A DNA stretch of 61,987 nucleotides. Source: an uncultured Oscillibacter sp. GTDB lineage: Bacteria > Bacillota > Clostridia > Oscillospirales > Oscillospiraceae. Positions 23,957-32,556 of this stretch are shown in pieces. The translations under genes were made by a program, and so were the position numbers. The notes under the pieces were generated by a model. The model had not been told where the DNA came from and ran no database searches. It saw only the letters and a program-made list of their open reading frames with translations. The stretch spans positions 1 through 61,987 of the forward strand of contig CAJUDV010000011.1 of assembly GCA_910585385.1 (NCBI GenBank), read 5' to 3'. Position 1 is the first letter of the stretch. Each line of letters opens with the position of its first letter.

Positions 23957-26200
23957 ATGGAAGAACGAACCTGCTGCGAGGGGACCGTACATAGCGTCAT
24001 CTTTCAAAATCCGGAAAACGGCTATACCGTTCTCCGCCTCCTGACGCTGGAGGGGGAGGTGATCACCGTGGTGGGGTGCATCCCCTGCGTGGCCCCGGGG
24101 GAACATCTGTCGGCCTGCGGCCTTTGGGAAACCCACCCCCAGCACGGGGAGCAGCTGCGGGCAACAGAGCTGGAGCGGTCACTGCCGGAGGACGAGGAGG
24201 AGATCTTCAGCTACCTCTCCTCCGGCATCTGTAAAGGCATAGGTCCCGCCACCGCCCGGCGCATTGTGGAGCGGTTCGGGATCGAGACGCTGGATGTTTT
24301 GGAGCGGGAGCCGGAGCGGCTGAGCACCATCAAAGGCATCACCGCCAAAAGGGCCCAGGAAATCGCCGAGGGCTTCCGGCAGCACATGGGGCTGCGGCGG
24401 CTGATGGCCTTTCTGGCCCAGTACCAGCTGCCGCCGGTACTGGCCATGCACCTGCGGCGGCTGTACGGCGGCGGGGCGCTGGAGATGGTGCGGGAAAATC
24501 CCTACCTGCTGGCAGGCGACGGATGGGGCGTCGCCTTCTCCGCCGCCGATGAGATCGCCATGAGCTTGGGGCTGTCCGCCGACAGCGGCTGCCGGGTGGA
24601 GGCGGCGGTACTCTACGAGCTGGGCCACAACGAGAACAACGGCCACGTATTTCTGCCCAGGGACAAGCTGCTAAACGCCACCTGCCGCCTGCTGGACTGC
24701 GGCGGCGAGCCCGTGGAGACCGCCCTGGACACCCTGATCCAGCGGGGAGAGGTGGTGCAGGAACACGTGGCCAGGGTGGACGCCTGCTACCTCCGGCGGC
24801 TGTGGGAGGCGGAGCTGTCCGCCTGCGCGCGGCTGAATCTCCTGCTGGCGGCAGAGGCCGACGAGAGCCGCTCCGCGGAGCGGACCGTCCGGGAGATTGA
24901 ACAGGAGCAGGGCGTCACCTACGCCCCCCAACAGCGCCAGGCGGTGGAGCTGGCGGCCAGGGAGGGTGTGCTGATCCTCACCGGCGGCCCCGGCACCGGC
25001 AAAACCACCACCGTGCGGGGCATTGTGGCCCTGTTCCGGCGGATGGGGCTGGACACGGTGCTGGCGGCTCCCACAGGCCGGGCGGCCAAGCGCATGAGCG
25101 AGCTGACGGATATGGAGGCCCAGACCATCCACCGTCTGCTGGGGGTAAAACGGGATGAAAACACCCGGGAGCCCGTGTTCTCCAAGACGGAAAAGGAGCC
25201 CCTGGAGGCAGACGCGGTGATTGTGGACGAGATGAGCATGGTGGACCTGCCCCTGTTCTCCGCCCTGCTGCGGGCTTTGCGGCCAGGCACCCGGCTGGTG
25301 CTGGTGGGGGATGCGGACCAGCTGCCCTCCGTGGGGGCGGGAAACGTCTTCTCCGACCTGATCCGCAGCGGACGGATGGAAACGGTGTTTCTGCGGGAGG
25401 TCTTCCGCCAGGCGGAGCAGTCCGCCATCATCCGCAACGCCCACGCCGTAAACCTGGGCCAGCCCCCCCAGCTCACCAACGACCAGGGGGACTTCTTCTT
25501 CCTCTGCCGCAGGGAGGCAGAGCGCGCCGTCTCCACGGTGGTAGAGCTTTGCAAAAGCCGCCTGCCGGACAACATGGGCATTCCCTCCAGCCAGATTCAG
25601 GTACTCTCCCCCATGCGCAAGGGTCCCAGCGGCACCATCCGCCTTAACAGCCGCCTTCAGGACGCTTTGAATCCCAACGCGCCGGACAAGCGGGAGCTTC
25701 TCTGGGGTGAGCAGCTGTTCCGGGAGGGGGACCGGATCATGCAGACCCGCAACGACTACGACGTAATCTGGGAAAAAGAGGACGGCGCCGCGGGCAGCGG
25801 CGTCTTCAACGGGGACATGGGGAAGATTGTGAGAATCGACCCCTCCGGGGAGATTTTGGAGCTGGCCTTTGACGACGGGCGGCGGGCCGTCTACGGCATA
25901 GAGCAGCTGGGCGAGGTGGAACTGGCCTACGCTGTCACAGTCCACAAGGCCCAAGGCAGCGAGTACCGCTGCGCGGTGCTGGCGGCCATGCCCTCCGCCC
26001 AGACTCTGATGGTGCGGGGAGTGTTGTACACCGCCCTGACCCGGGCCAGAGAGCTGCTGGTGGTGGTGGGAGACGACGCCGTCCTCCGGACCATGGCGGC
26101 CAATGACCGCCAGCAGCGGCGGTACTCGGGCCTGCGGTGGCGGCTGGCCCACAGCGGAAAAGCAGCCGGCAATATTGACAAAGCCGGTCAAAAAACCTAG
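23957..26200 (+). CDS. recD2: ATP-dependent RecD2-like DNA helicase
   Basis: A 5'-3' DNA helicase of superfamily 1B, 747 residues, the usual RecD2 size. The N-terminal domain includes helix-hairpin-helix repeats (GIGPATARRIVERFG, IKGITAKRAQEIAEG) at about 95-140. Walker A GGPGTGKTTT is near 343, Walker B VDEMSM near 424, and the C-terminal TVHKAQGSEY and TALTRARE motifs are present. It works in repair and recombination without RecBC. The ribosome site is weak (AAGG). Confidence 0.95.
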   Translation: MEERTCCEGTVHSVIFQNPENGYTVLRLLTLEGEVITVVGCIPCVAPGEHLSACGLWETHPQHGEQLRATELERSLPEDEEEIFSYLSSGICKGIGPATARRIVERFGIETLDVLEREPERLSTIKGITAKRAQEIAEGFRQHMGLRRLMAFLAQYQLPPVLAMHLRRLYGGGALEMVRENPYLLAGDGWGVAFSAADEIAMSLGLSADSGCRVEAAVLYELGHNENNGHVFLPRDKLLNATCRLLDCGGEPVETALDTLIQRGEVVQEHVARVDACYLRRLWEAELSACARLNLLLAAEADESRSAERTVREIEQEQGVTYAPQQRQAVELAAREGVLILTGGPGTGKTTTVRGIVALFRRMGLDTVLAAPTGRAAKRMSELTDMEAQTIHRLLGVKRDENTREPVFSKTEKEPLEADAVIVDEMSMVDLPLFSALLRALRPGTRLVLVGDADQLPSVGAGNVFSDLIRSGRMETVFLREVFRQAEQSAIIRNAHAVNLGQPPQLTNDQGDFFFLCRREAERAVSTVVELCKSRLPDNMGIPSSQIQVLSPMRKGPSGTIRLNSRLQDALNPNAPDKRELLWGEQLFREGDRIMQTRNDYDVIWEKEDGAAGSGVFNGDMGKIVRIDPSGEILELAFDDGRRAVYGIEQLGEVELAYAVTVHKAQGSEYRCAVLAAMPSAQTLMVRGVLYTALTRARELLVVVGDDAVLRTMAANDRQQRRYSGLRWRLAHSGKAAGNIDKAGQKT

Positions 26201-26263
26201 AATATAATAGGTATAAAATGGGAATTTTTGCCGGACGCCGTGAGACAGAGAGGAGCGTGGAGC

Positions 26264-28078
26264 ATGGACATCCTGCAAAGCATCATGGAGGCCTCCTCCC
26301 AGGCCATGTTCACGCTGGACCGGGAGGGCACCATCACCCACATCAACCAGCAGACCAAGGACTACTTCGGCCTGTTCAACCACAGCCAGTACTCCCACGG
26401 CCCCGGGCGGCTGGAGCCTGGGGATCTGGTCATCATCGCGGATACCTCCATCGGCTCCGACGACGGAAATCTGGCCCCCGCGGACCTGGAGCGGCTGAAC
26501 ATCCGGGACCGGAAGCTCCGGGCCGGAGACCGCATCGCGGCGGTGGGCTGCTACGACACGCCGGACAGCACCCCAGCGTACAAGTTCCTGCCCGGCGGCG
26601 ACTCGGCCACCCTGGAGCTGTCTACCGTCTGGCGGGACATCCCTATCCGGGTCTTCATGGACAGCAAGGAGACCTCCGTTGCCGTGGGGGAGACCACCTA
26701 TACCATGGACTACTTCTGGTGCATTGGGCAGATGGTGGTGCTGGACGGCGAAACCGGCCAGGTGAAGTTCTGGGAGGAGAAGGGCTACTCCGCCCGGAAA
26801 GAGGGCATCGGCAGTCTGCTGCGGGGCGCGCCCTTCACCGGCAAAAGCCCCGGCTCCGAGATCAAGGTGACAGGGTACTACTTTCGGGAGTTCTTTGAGG
26901 GGGCGCTGTTCGAGCGGCACCTGGACCAGGTGATGACCGGCCAGGCCCCGGAGTTCCGGGACATCCCCTGTGAGATCAACGGCTACGAGCTGGTGGCCTC
27001 TATTCTGCCCGTCACAGACGGCGGCGGAGCCTTCAGCGGCGTCATTGTAAAGTTCCGGAATATCAAGGATATACGCGTCACCATCCAGGAGCGGAACAAT
27101 GCCATCAAGTCCGCCGAGCGGCGCTACCGGGAGCGTGAGCAGGCCGCCCGGCCAGAGGAGAGCGATTTTGCCGCGCTCTTCGGCGGCGGGACCGCCACGG
27201 CGGAGATCCGTCACCGGGCCTACAAGCTCTCCCAGCTGGACTGCAACGTACTCATCACGGGGGAGAGCGGCACCGGCAAGAGCTACATGGCCCGAGCCTT
27301 CTCCCAGGCCCAGCCCCGAAAGGGGGCCTTTGTCACCGTGGACTGCTCCACCATCGCCCCCTCCCTCTTTGAGAGTGAGATGTTCGGCTACGCCGGCGGC
27401 GCCTTCACCGGCGCGGACCCCAAGGGCCGTGCCGGGTTCTTTGAGGAGGCGAACGGCGGCACCATCTTTTTGGACGAGATCGGCGAGATCCCCTTGGACA
27501 TCCAGGCAAAGCTCCTGCGGGCCATTCAGGACAAGGTGGTCTGCCGGGTGGGGTCCACCCGGCTCATCCCCGTGGACGTGCGCATCCTGGCCGCCACCAA
27601 CTGTAACCTGCGGGAAAAGGTTGCCGCCGGTCAATTCCGGCAGGACCTGTACTACCGCCTCAGCGCCTTCTCCCTGGAGCTCCCCTCCCTGCGGAACTGT
27701 CAAGAGGACGTCTACTTTCTCATCGATCACCTGATGGAGAAGATTATCCAAAAATACAACATGCCCAAAAAGGTGCTCTCCGGGGAGGCCGTGAACAAAT
27801 TGCTGGCCTACGACTGGCCGGGAAACATCCGGGAGCTGGAAAACGTGCTGGAGAGCGCCGCGGCCCTCTCCGAGTCCGATATTATCTACGCCGAGCACAT
27901 CCCCCTGGAACAGACCCACGTCCATATGACCCTCCGCCAGCGCCTGCGGCGGGAGGAGGAAAAAATTATCCGCCAGACCCTGGCACAATGCGGCGGCAGC
28001 CGCGCCCAGGCCATGGAGCGTCTTGGGCTGTCCAAAACCGTATTCTACGGCAAGCTGAAGGAGTATCAGATCGAATAA
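26264..28078 (+). CDS. Sigma-54-dependent enhancer-binding regulator with PAS-type sensor
   Basis: A 604-residue activator of sigma-54 RNA polymerase. Two PAS-like regions occupy about 1-90 and 140-270, then the AAA+ domain with Walker A GESGTGKS at 333-340, the sigma-54-contacting GAFTGA loop at 379-384 and Walker B IFLDEIGE at 401-408. A Fis-type helix-turn-helix ends the protein at about 577-600. ATG 26264 is 8 bases from AGGAG; a 12-residue-longer start is unlikely. It is followed by a -24/-12 promoter and a palindromic upstream site, so its target is almost certainly the next operon. The absence of a receiver domain means it senses a ligand rather than a phosphorelay. Confidence 0.95.
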   Translation: MDILQSIMEASSQAMFTLDREGTITHINQQTKDYFGLFNHSQYSHGPGRLEPGDLVIIADTSIGSDDGNLAPADLERLNIRDRKLRAGDRIAAVGCYDTPDSTPAYKFLPGGDSATLELSTVWRDIPIRVFMDSKETSVAVGETTYTMDYFWCIGQMVVLDGETGQVKFWEEKGYSARKEGIGSLLRGAPFTGKSPGSEIKVTGYYFREFFEGALFERHLDQVMTGQAPEFRDIPCEINGYELVASILPVTDGGGAFSGVIVKFRNIKDIRVTIQERNNAIKSAERRYREREQAARPEESDFAALFGGGTATAEIRHRAYKLSQLDCNVLITGESGTGKSYMARAFSQAQPRKGAFVTVDCSTIAPSLFESEMFGYAGGAFTGADPKGRAGFFEEANGGTIFLDEIGEIPLDIQAKLLRAIQDKVVCRVGSTRLIPVDVRILAATNCNLREKVAAGQFRQDLYYRLSAFSLELPSLRNCQEDVYFLIDHLMEKIIQKYNMPKKVLSGEAVNKLLAYDWPGNIRELENVLESAAALSESDIIYAEHIPLEQTHVHMTLRQRLRREEEKIIRQTLAQCGGSRAQAMERLGLSKTVFYGKLKEYQIE

Positions 28079-28097
28079 TGGCGCTTCGCCTTCCGCC

Positions 28098-28142
28098 AAG
28101 AGTTCTGATTTCAGGAATTAAGGTTCTGAAATCAGAACTCTT
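28098..28142 (+). promoter_or_regulatory. 17-bp inverted repeat: upstream activator site and/or terminator
   Basis: A perfect 17-bp repeat (28098-28114 and 28126-28142) with an 11-base centre. Inside it two copies of a smaller near-palindrome, TTCTGA-NN-TCAG(G)AA and TTCTGAAATCAGAA, can be seen. It lies about 125-165 bp upstream of the -24 box, the classical position for an enhancer-binding protein, and directly after the regulator's stop. T-rich DNA follows, so it may also end that transcript. Confidence 0.75.
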
Positions 28143-28265
28143 TCTCTTTTCATTTGGCCAAGTCCGGTAATAAGTCTGATAAAATCCGGAAAAACTCTGT
28201 TATATACTCAAAATATCCCACTCCGGTTTTGTGACATTCGACACTTTTCGTCTCTTTTCCCGTTT

Positions 28266-28281
28266 TGGCACGCTGCTTGCT
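28266..28281 (+). promoter_or_regulatory. Sigma-54 (-24/-12) promoter
   Basis: TGGCAC-N5-TTGCT is a near-perfect match to the sigma-54 consensus. The invariant GG (28267-28268) and GC (28279-28280) have the required 10-base spacing. The start site should lie near 28292. Confidence 0.92.
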
Positions 28282-28410
28282 TTCTATTTTCAGCAGCAAA
28301 ATCCAAACCGCAAGGCAGGGCTTCCCCGTCGGGGTCCGGGCACGCGTCCCGGAAAATCAACCAACATCAACCAGACCACTTGCAAAAGAGAGAAACTGAG
28401 AGGAGTCATT

Positions 28411-29676
28411 ATGGACAAGAAAGTTGTCGCGAAAAACTACCGGTTCCTGGCCATCATGCTGGGCGCCATGGTGCTGGGCTGTGTCGCGGGCTGGATCTGG
28501 CCCGCCACGGAGGAAAGCGCCGGAATCACCGTTATCAAACCCCTGGGCACCGTGTTCATCAACATGATGTTCTGCGTGGTAGTGCCCCTGGTGTTTGCCT
28601 CCATCGCCGGGTCTGTGGCCAACATGCGCAGCCGCAAGCGGGCCGGCAAGATCATGGGCACCACCGTGCTGACCTTCGTCATCACCGGCGCCATCGCCGC
28701 CGTCATCATGTTCGCCCTCATGAAGATCTTTCCCCCGGTGCTCACCCCCTGGACGGAGCTGCCCACCGAAGAACTGGGCGAGTATGCCTCCATCTCTGAC
28801 ATGATCGTCAACTTCTTCACTGCCAGCGACTTTGTGGGCCTGCTGAGCCGCAGAGCCATGCTGCCGCTGATCGTGTTCTCCGTACTCTTCGGCTTTGCCA
28901 CCAACCTGGCCGGCGGCCCCGACAGCATCATCGGCAAGTGGCTCAGCGGCCTCACCGACGTGATGATGAAATTCGTGCAGATCATCACCTACTACGCCCC
29001 CATCGCCTTCTTCGCCATCTTCGCCGACCTGATGTCCACCTACGGCTCCGCCATCACCGAGTCCTACGGCCGGGCCATGGTGGTGTACTATCCCCTGTGC
29101 TTCATCTACATCTTCACCGCCTTCCCCCTGTTCGCCTGGTTTGGCGGCGGTAAGCACGGCGTCAAGACCATGTTCAGCCACATCGCCAAGCCCGCGGTGG
29201 TGTCCCTGGGCACCTGCTCCTCCGTGGCCACCATCCCCACCAACCTCACCGAGGCGGAGGAGACCGGCATCTCCAAGGACGTGGCGGAGATGGTCTGTCC
29301 CCTGGGCGCCACCATGCACATGGACGGCTCCTGCTTTAGCTGCGTGCTGAAAATCGCCTTTGTCCTGGGCGCTCTGGGCCAGGACTTCAGCTGGGGAATG
29401 CTGATCCCCGTAGTCCTGGTGGCGGTGCTCAGCTCCGTGGGCATGAGCGGCGTCCCCGGCGGCGGCTACATCGGCGAGTATATCATCTGCTCCATCTTCT
29501 TCCCCCAGCACATTGAGATTGCCTTCCCCATCCTGGTGGCCATCGGCAACCTGGTTGACCCCCCGGCTACCATGATTAACTCCGCCGGCGACTACGTGGT
29601 CTGCTACATCGTCTCCCGCTTTGCCGACGGCAAGGACTGGCTGGACAAGGCCATCGCCAAAAAGGCCGGCAGCTGA
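28411..29676 (+). CDS. DAACS-family cation:dicarboxylate/amino-acid symporter
   Basis: A polytopic symporter of 421 residues in the GltP/DctA/TcyP family, with about eight membrane helices, two re-entrant loops, a Ser-rich GTCSSVATIPT motif near 267 and the substrate-binding stretch near MHMDGSC at about 302. It uses sodium or protons to import an acidic or amphoteric amino acid or a dicarboxylate. GAGAGGAG lies just before ATG 28411. It is the first gene of a sigma-54 operon, with lysA downstream. Confidence 0.92.
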   Translation: MDKKVVAKNYRFLAIMLGAMVLGCVAGWIWPATEESAGITVIKPLGTVFINMMFCVVVPLVFASIAGSVANMRSRKRAGKIMGTTVLTFVITGAIAAVIMFALMKIFPPVLTPWTELPTEELGEYASISDMIVNFFTASDFVGLLSRRAMLPLIVFSVLFGFATNLAGGPDSIIGKWLSGLTDVMMKFVQIITYYAPIAFFAIFADLMSTYGSAITESYGRAMVVYYPLCFIYIFTAFPLFAWFGGGKHGVKTMFSHIAKPAVVSLGTCSSVATIPTNLTEAEETGISKDVAEMVCPLGATMHMDGSCFSCVLKIAFVLGALGQDFSWGMLIPVVLVAVLSSVGMSGVPGGGYIGEYIICSIFFPQHIEIAFPILVAIGNLVDPPATMINSAGDYVVCYIVSRFADGKDWLDKAIAKKAGS

Positions 29677-29772
29677 CAGAGCGTACCCCCTTTTCTCCCC
29701 CCTTGCGGGCATGGGCGGGGCCAGGGTCTGGTTGAGCCTTGGCCCCCGTCCATCCCCCCACCCGGCTCCATG

Positions 29773-29840
29773 GGGCCCTGTTTGAAAACTGCCGAAGCGC
29801 CGCCCTGAGACGCCCCTTCCACGGTTTTCAAACAGGACCC
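29773..29840 (+). repeat. Long inverted repeat between symporter and lysA
   Basis: Arms of 17 bases (29773-29789 and 29824-29840, one mismatch) enclose a 34-base loop. It ends 25 bases before the lysA start. There is no T-run after it. It could be a differential-stability element for the two halves of the transcript. Confidence 0.65.
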
Positions 29841-29865
29841 GCACAAAAGAGAAAGGAAGCACCCT

Positions 29866-31167
29866 ATGATCTGTGACAACATCACCGCGGCCGACAACGG
29901 TCATCTCCTCTTCGCCGGACAGGATACGGTGGACCTGGCCAAGCAGTACGGCACGCCCCTGTATCTGATGGACGAGGACCGGATCCGGGAAAACTGCCGG
30001 GTCTACACCGCCGCCTTCCGCAAGCACTTCGGCGGCCGGGCCCGTCCCCTCTATGCCAGCAAGGCCCTCTCCTGCAAGCGGATCTACGAGATTATGCGGG
30101 AGGAGGACATGGGCATCGACGTGGTGTCCTCCGGCGAGATCTACACCGCCCTCCAGGCGGGCTACGACCTGAGCCGGGCCTACTTCCACAGCAACAACAA
30201 GACCGACGAGGACATCCGCTTCGGCCTGGACCACGGCATTGGCTGCTTCGTGGCCGACAACGTGGAGGAGATCAAGGTCATTGAGGCCGAGGCCGCCGCC
30301 CGGAACATCCGTCAGAGCGTCCTCCTACGCCTCACCCCCGGCATCGACCCCCACACCTACGAGGCCATCGCCACTGGCAAAGTGGACTCCAAATTCGGCA
30401 GCGCCATTGAGACCGGCCAGGCGGAGGAGATCACCGCCTTCACCTTGAAGCAGCCACACGTGGACTTAGCGGGCTTCCACTGCCATGTGGGCTCCCAGGT
30501 CTTCGCCGAGGACGTCTTCGAGCGGGCCGCCGTCATCATGCTGGAGTTCACGGCGGACATGAAGAGAAAATACGGCTATATGGCCCGCCAGCTGGACCTG
30601 GGCGGCGGCTACGGCGTGCGCTACGTGGAGAGCGACCCCTTCCTGGACGTGGACACCAAGGTGGGCGAGGTGGCCGCGGCCATTCACGAGACCTGCCGGC
30701 GGCTGGGCATTGAGATGCCGGAGATCCACATGGAGCCCGGCCGGAGCATTGTGGCCGATGCGGGCATGACCCTCTACACCGCCGGCACCGTCAAGCGTAT
30801 CCCCGGCTACAAGAACTACGTCTCCGTGGACGGCGGAATGCCGGACCACCCCCGTTTCGCCCTGTACGGCTCCCTGTACACCTGCCTGCCGGCCAACAAG
30901 ATGAACGAGGCCGCAGACTTTCAGTGCTCTGTGGTGGGCCGCTGCTGCGAGAGCGGCGACATCCTCCAAGAGCACGTAAAGCTCCCCGCCAGTGTGGGCC
31001 GGGGGGATATCCTGGCGGTGTGCACTACCGGCGCATACCACTACTCCATGGCCTCCAACTACAACCGTCTGCCCCGCCCGCCCATCGTCATGCTGCGGGG
31101 CGGGAAGGAGAGCTATGTGGCCGTCCGCCGGGAGTCTTTTGAAGACCTGTGCCGCAACGACCTGTAA
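29866..31167 (+). CDS. lysA: Diaminopimelate decarboxylase
   Basis: A fold-III PLP enzyme of 433 residues that decarboxylates meso-diaminopimelate to L-lysine. The PLP lysine is Lys66 in YASKALSC; EPGRSIV (phosphate binding), VDGGMPDHPRFALYG and CESGD (substrate binding) follow in the right order. AAAGGAAG precedes the ATG. It lies 189 bp after the symporter without its own clear promoter, under apparent sigma-54 control, which is unusual for a biosynthetic lysA. A related diamino-acid or amino-acid decarboxylase activity cannot be excluded. Confidence 0.88.
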   Translation: MICDNITAADNGHLLFAGQDTVDLAKQYGTPLYLMDEDRIRENCRVYTAAFRKHFGGRARPLYASKALSCKRIYEIMREEDMGIDVVSSGEIYTALQAGYDLSRAYFHSNNKTDEDIRFGLDHGIGCFVADNVEEIKVIEAEAAARNIRQSVLLRLTPGIDPHTYEAIATGKVDSKFGSAIETGQAEEITAFTLKQPHVDLAGFHCHVGSQVFAEDVFERAAVIMLEFTADMKRKYGYMARQLDLGGGYGVRYVESDPFLDVDTKVGEVAAAIHETCRRLGIEMPEIHMEPGRSIVADAGMTLYTAGTVKRIPGYKNYVSVDGGMPDHPRFALYGSLYTCLPANKMNEAADFQCSVVGRCCESGDILQEHVKLPASVGRGDILAVCTTGAYHYSMASNYNRLPRPPIVMLRGGKESYVAVRRESFEDLCRNDL

Positions 31168-31181
31168 TCGAAAAATCAAGA

Positions 31182-31220
31182 CGCCCCGGCCAGCTTTTCG
31201 CTGGCCGGGGCGCTGTTTTT
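31182..31220 (+). terminator. Terminator of the symporter-lysA operon
   Basis: A perfect 13-bp stem (31182-31194 and 31200-31212) with loop TTTTC, followed by CTG and a T6 tract. Confidence 0.92.
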
Positions 31221-31239
31221 TCCGGGGATCAGAGCCCGC

Positions 31240-32475
31240 TCAGGCCGTGATCAGCTGAGGATGCTCCAGCAGGTACTGGAGGTCCTTGAAGACCTTCCCC
31301 GCCTCCAGGCCGTCCACCACCCGGTGATCAAAGGTCAGATAGACCCACATCATGCTCCGGGGGACCAGGGTCCCCTCCGGACCGAAGGCCGGCTTTTTCA
31401 CCGCCCGGCCAAAGCCGAAGATTCCCACCTCCGGCGGGTTCAGAATGGGAGTGGACATGTCAATGGGGAACATGCCCACGTTGGACACGGTGCAGGTGCC
31501 GCAGCCCTGCTCGCCGCCGCGGAGCTGTTTGTCCCGGGCCCGCTGGCCCAGGTCTCTGGCTGCCAGGCTCAGCTCCGCCAGGGTCAGCGTATCCGCGTTT
31601 TTGATGACAGGCACCATGAGGCCGCCCTCCGTGGCCACCGCCAGGGAGAGGTGGACGTGCCTGTGGGTGTACAACGTCTGCCCGTCAAAGGTGGCGTTCA
31701 CCGTGGGATGCTTTTTCAGCACCTTGCAGACGGCCATGCAGAGGAGGTCGTTCACCGTCACCCGGCAGCCCAGATAGGCCTCCGCCTCCACGTACTTCTG
31801 CCGCAGGGCCAGCAGGTCCGTCACGTCCACCTCGCACATGGCGGTGCACTGGGCGGACTGCTGGAGGCTGGCCATCATGTTCCGGGCGATGGTCTTGCGG
31901 ACGCCGGTCCAGGGGATGGCGGTGACCTCGTCCTCCACTGCCGCCGCTGCGGCGGGGACGGCCTTTTTCCGGGACTCCAGATAGGCCGTCACATCCCTGG
32001 CGGCAATGCGCCGCCCGTCGGGTCCGCTGCCGGCGGGAACGTCCCTGAGGTCGACGCCGGCCTCCCGGGCCATTTTCCGGGCAAGGCCCGTGGCCCGGAC
32101 GCGGCGCTGTCCCTGAGATACGGTCTCTGCCGCCGCGGCCGCCTGGACAGGCGCCGCCGGGGGAGCTGGGGACGCCGCAGGCGCGGGGGCGGCCGCCGTG
32201 TCCGGAGCGCCGCCGCCCATCAGGGCGTCGTACTCCTCTCTGGTCTCCGTGACCCAGGCGATGGGTCTGCCCACCTCCACGGTCTCCCCGGCAGCCTCCA
32301 GGATGTGGAGATAGCCGCCGTGGACGCTCTCGTACTCAATAGTGTTCTTCTCGTTCTCATACTCCATGATGGCGTCGCCCTTTTGGATGAGGGCGCCCTC
32401 GGAGACCTTCCACTCGCTGATGGTGCCCTCCACCATGGTCAAGCCCGCCTTTGGCATCGGGATGTCAATACGCAT
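31240..32475 (-). CDS. Dihydrolipoamide acyltransferase (E2), set A
   Basis: Core enzyme of a 2-oxoacid or acetoin dehydrogenase complex; it carries the acyl group on lipoyl-lysine and passes it to CoA. Residues 1-80 form one lipoyl domain with Lys43, but the usual TDKA context is replaced by NEKN. A Pro/Ala linker, a peripheral subunit-binding domain (about 130-165) and the catalytic domain ending in FDHRVVDG follow. It is the last gene of the minus-strand island and converges on the lysA terminator. Set A has no E3 of its own, so it must borrow one, most likely the E3 at 35875. Confidence 0.92.
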   Translation of the reverse strand: MRIDIPMPKAGLTMVEGTISEWKVSEGALIQKGDAIMEYENEKNTIEYESVHGGYLHILEAAGETVEVGRPIAWVTETREEYDALMGGGAPDTAAAPAPAASPAPPAAPVQAAAAAETVSQGQRRVRATGLARKMAREAGVDLRDVPAGSGPDGRRIAARDVTAYLESRKKAVPAAAAAVEDEVTAIPWTGVRKTIARNMMASLQQSAQCTAMCEVDVTDLLALRQKYVEAEAYLGCRVTVNDLLCMAVCKVLKKHPTVNATFDGQTLYTHRHVHLSLAVATEGGLMVPVIKNADTLTLAELSLAARDLGQRARDKQLRGGEQGCGTCTVSNVGMFPIDMSTPILNPPEVGIFGFGRAVKKPAFGPEGTLVPRSMMWVYLTFDHRVVDGLEAGKVFKDLQYLLEHPQLITA

Positions 32476-32556
32476 CGGTTTTCCTCGCCGCCGGAATACG
32501 GGGTCTCCCCCTCCGGACGGCTCCTCCTTCCTGATTGTTCCTCTCCGCCACGGCGC

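Larger units (their letters stand above)
28079..28410. other. Regulatory region upstream of the symporter operon
   Basis: These 332 bases contain no gene. They hold the 17-bp inverted repeat at 28098-28142, an A/T-rich middle part and a sigma-54 promoter at 28266-28281, followed by a leader of about 120 bases before the symporter. Confidence 0.8.

Noticed and set aside
24671..28099. A 1142-residue open frame on the minus strand across recD2 and the sigma-54 activator
   Set aside because: It is a GC-rich shadow: low-complexity Gly/His/Val/Leu protein without domains, opposite two clear genes with strong motifs.
28357..30234. A 625-residue minus-strand frame opposite the symporter
   Set aside because: Composition is dominated by Gly/His/Asp/Val repeats of antisense codons, and the plus strand carries clear symporter and lysA sequences.
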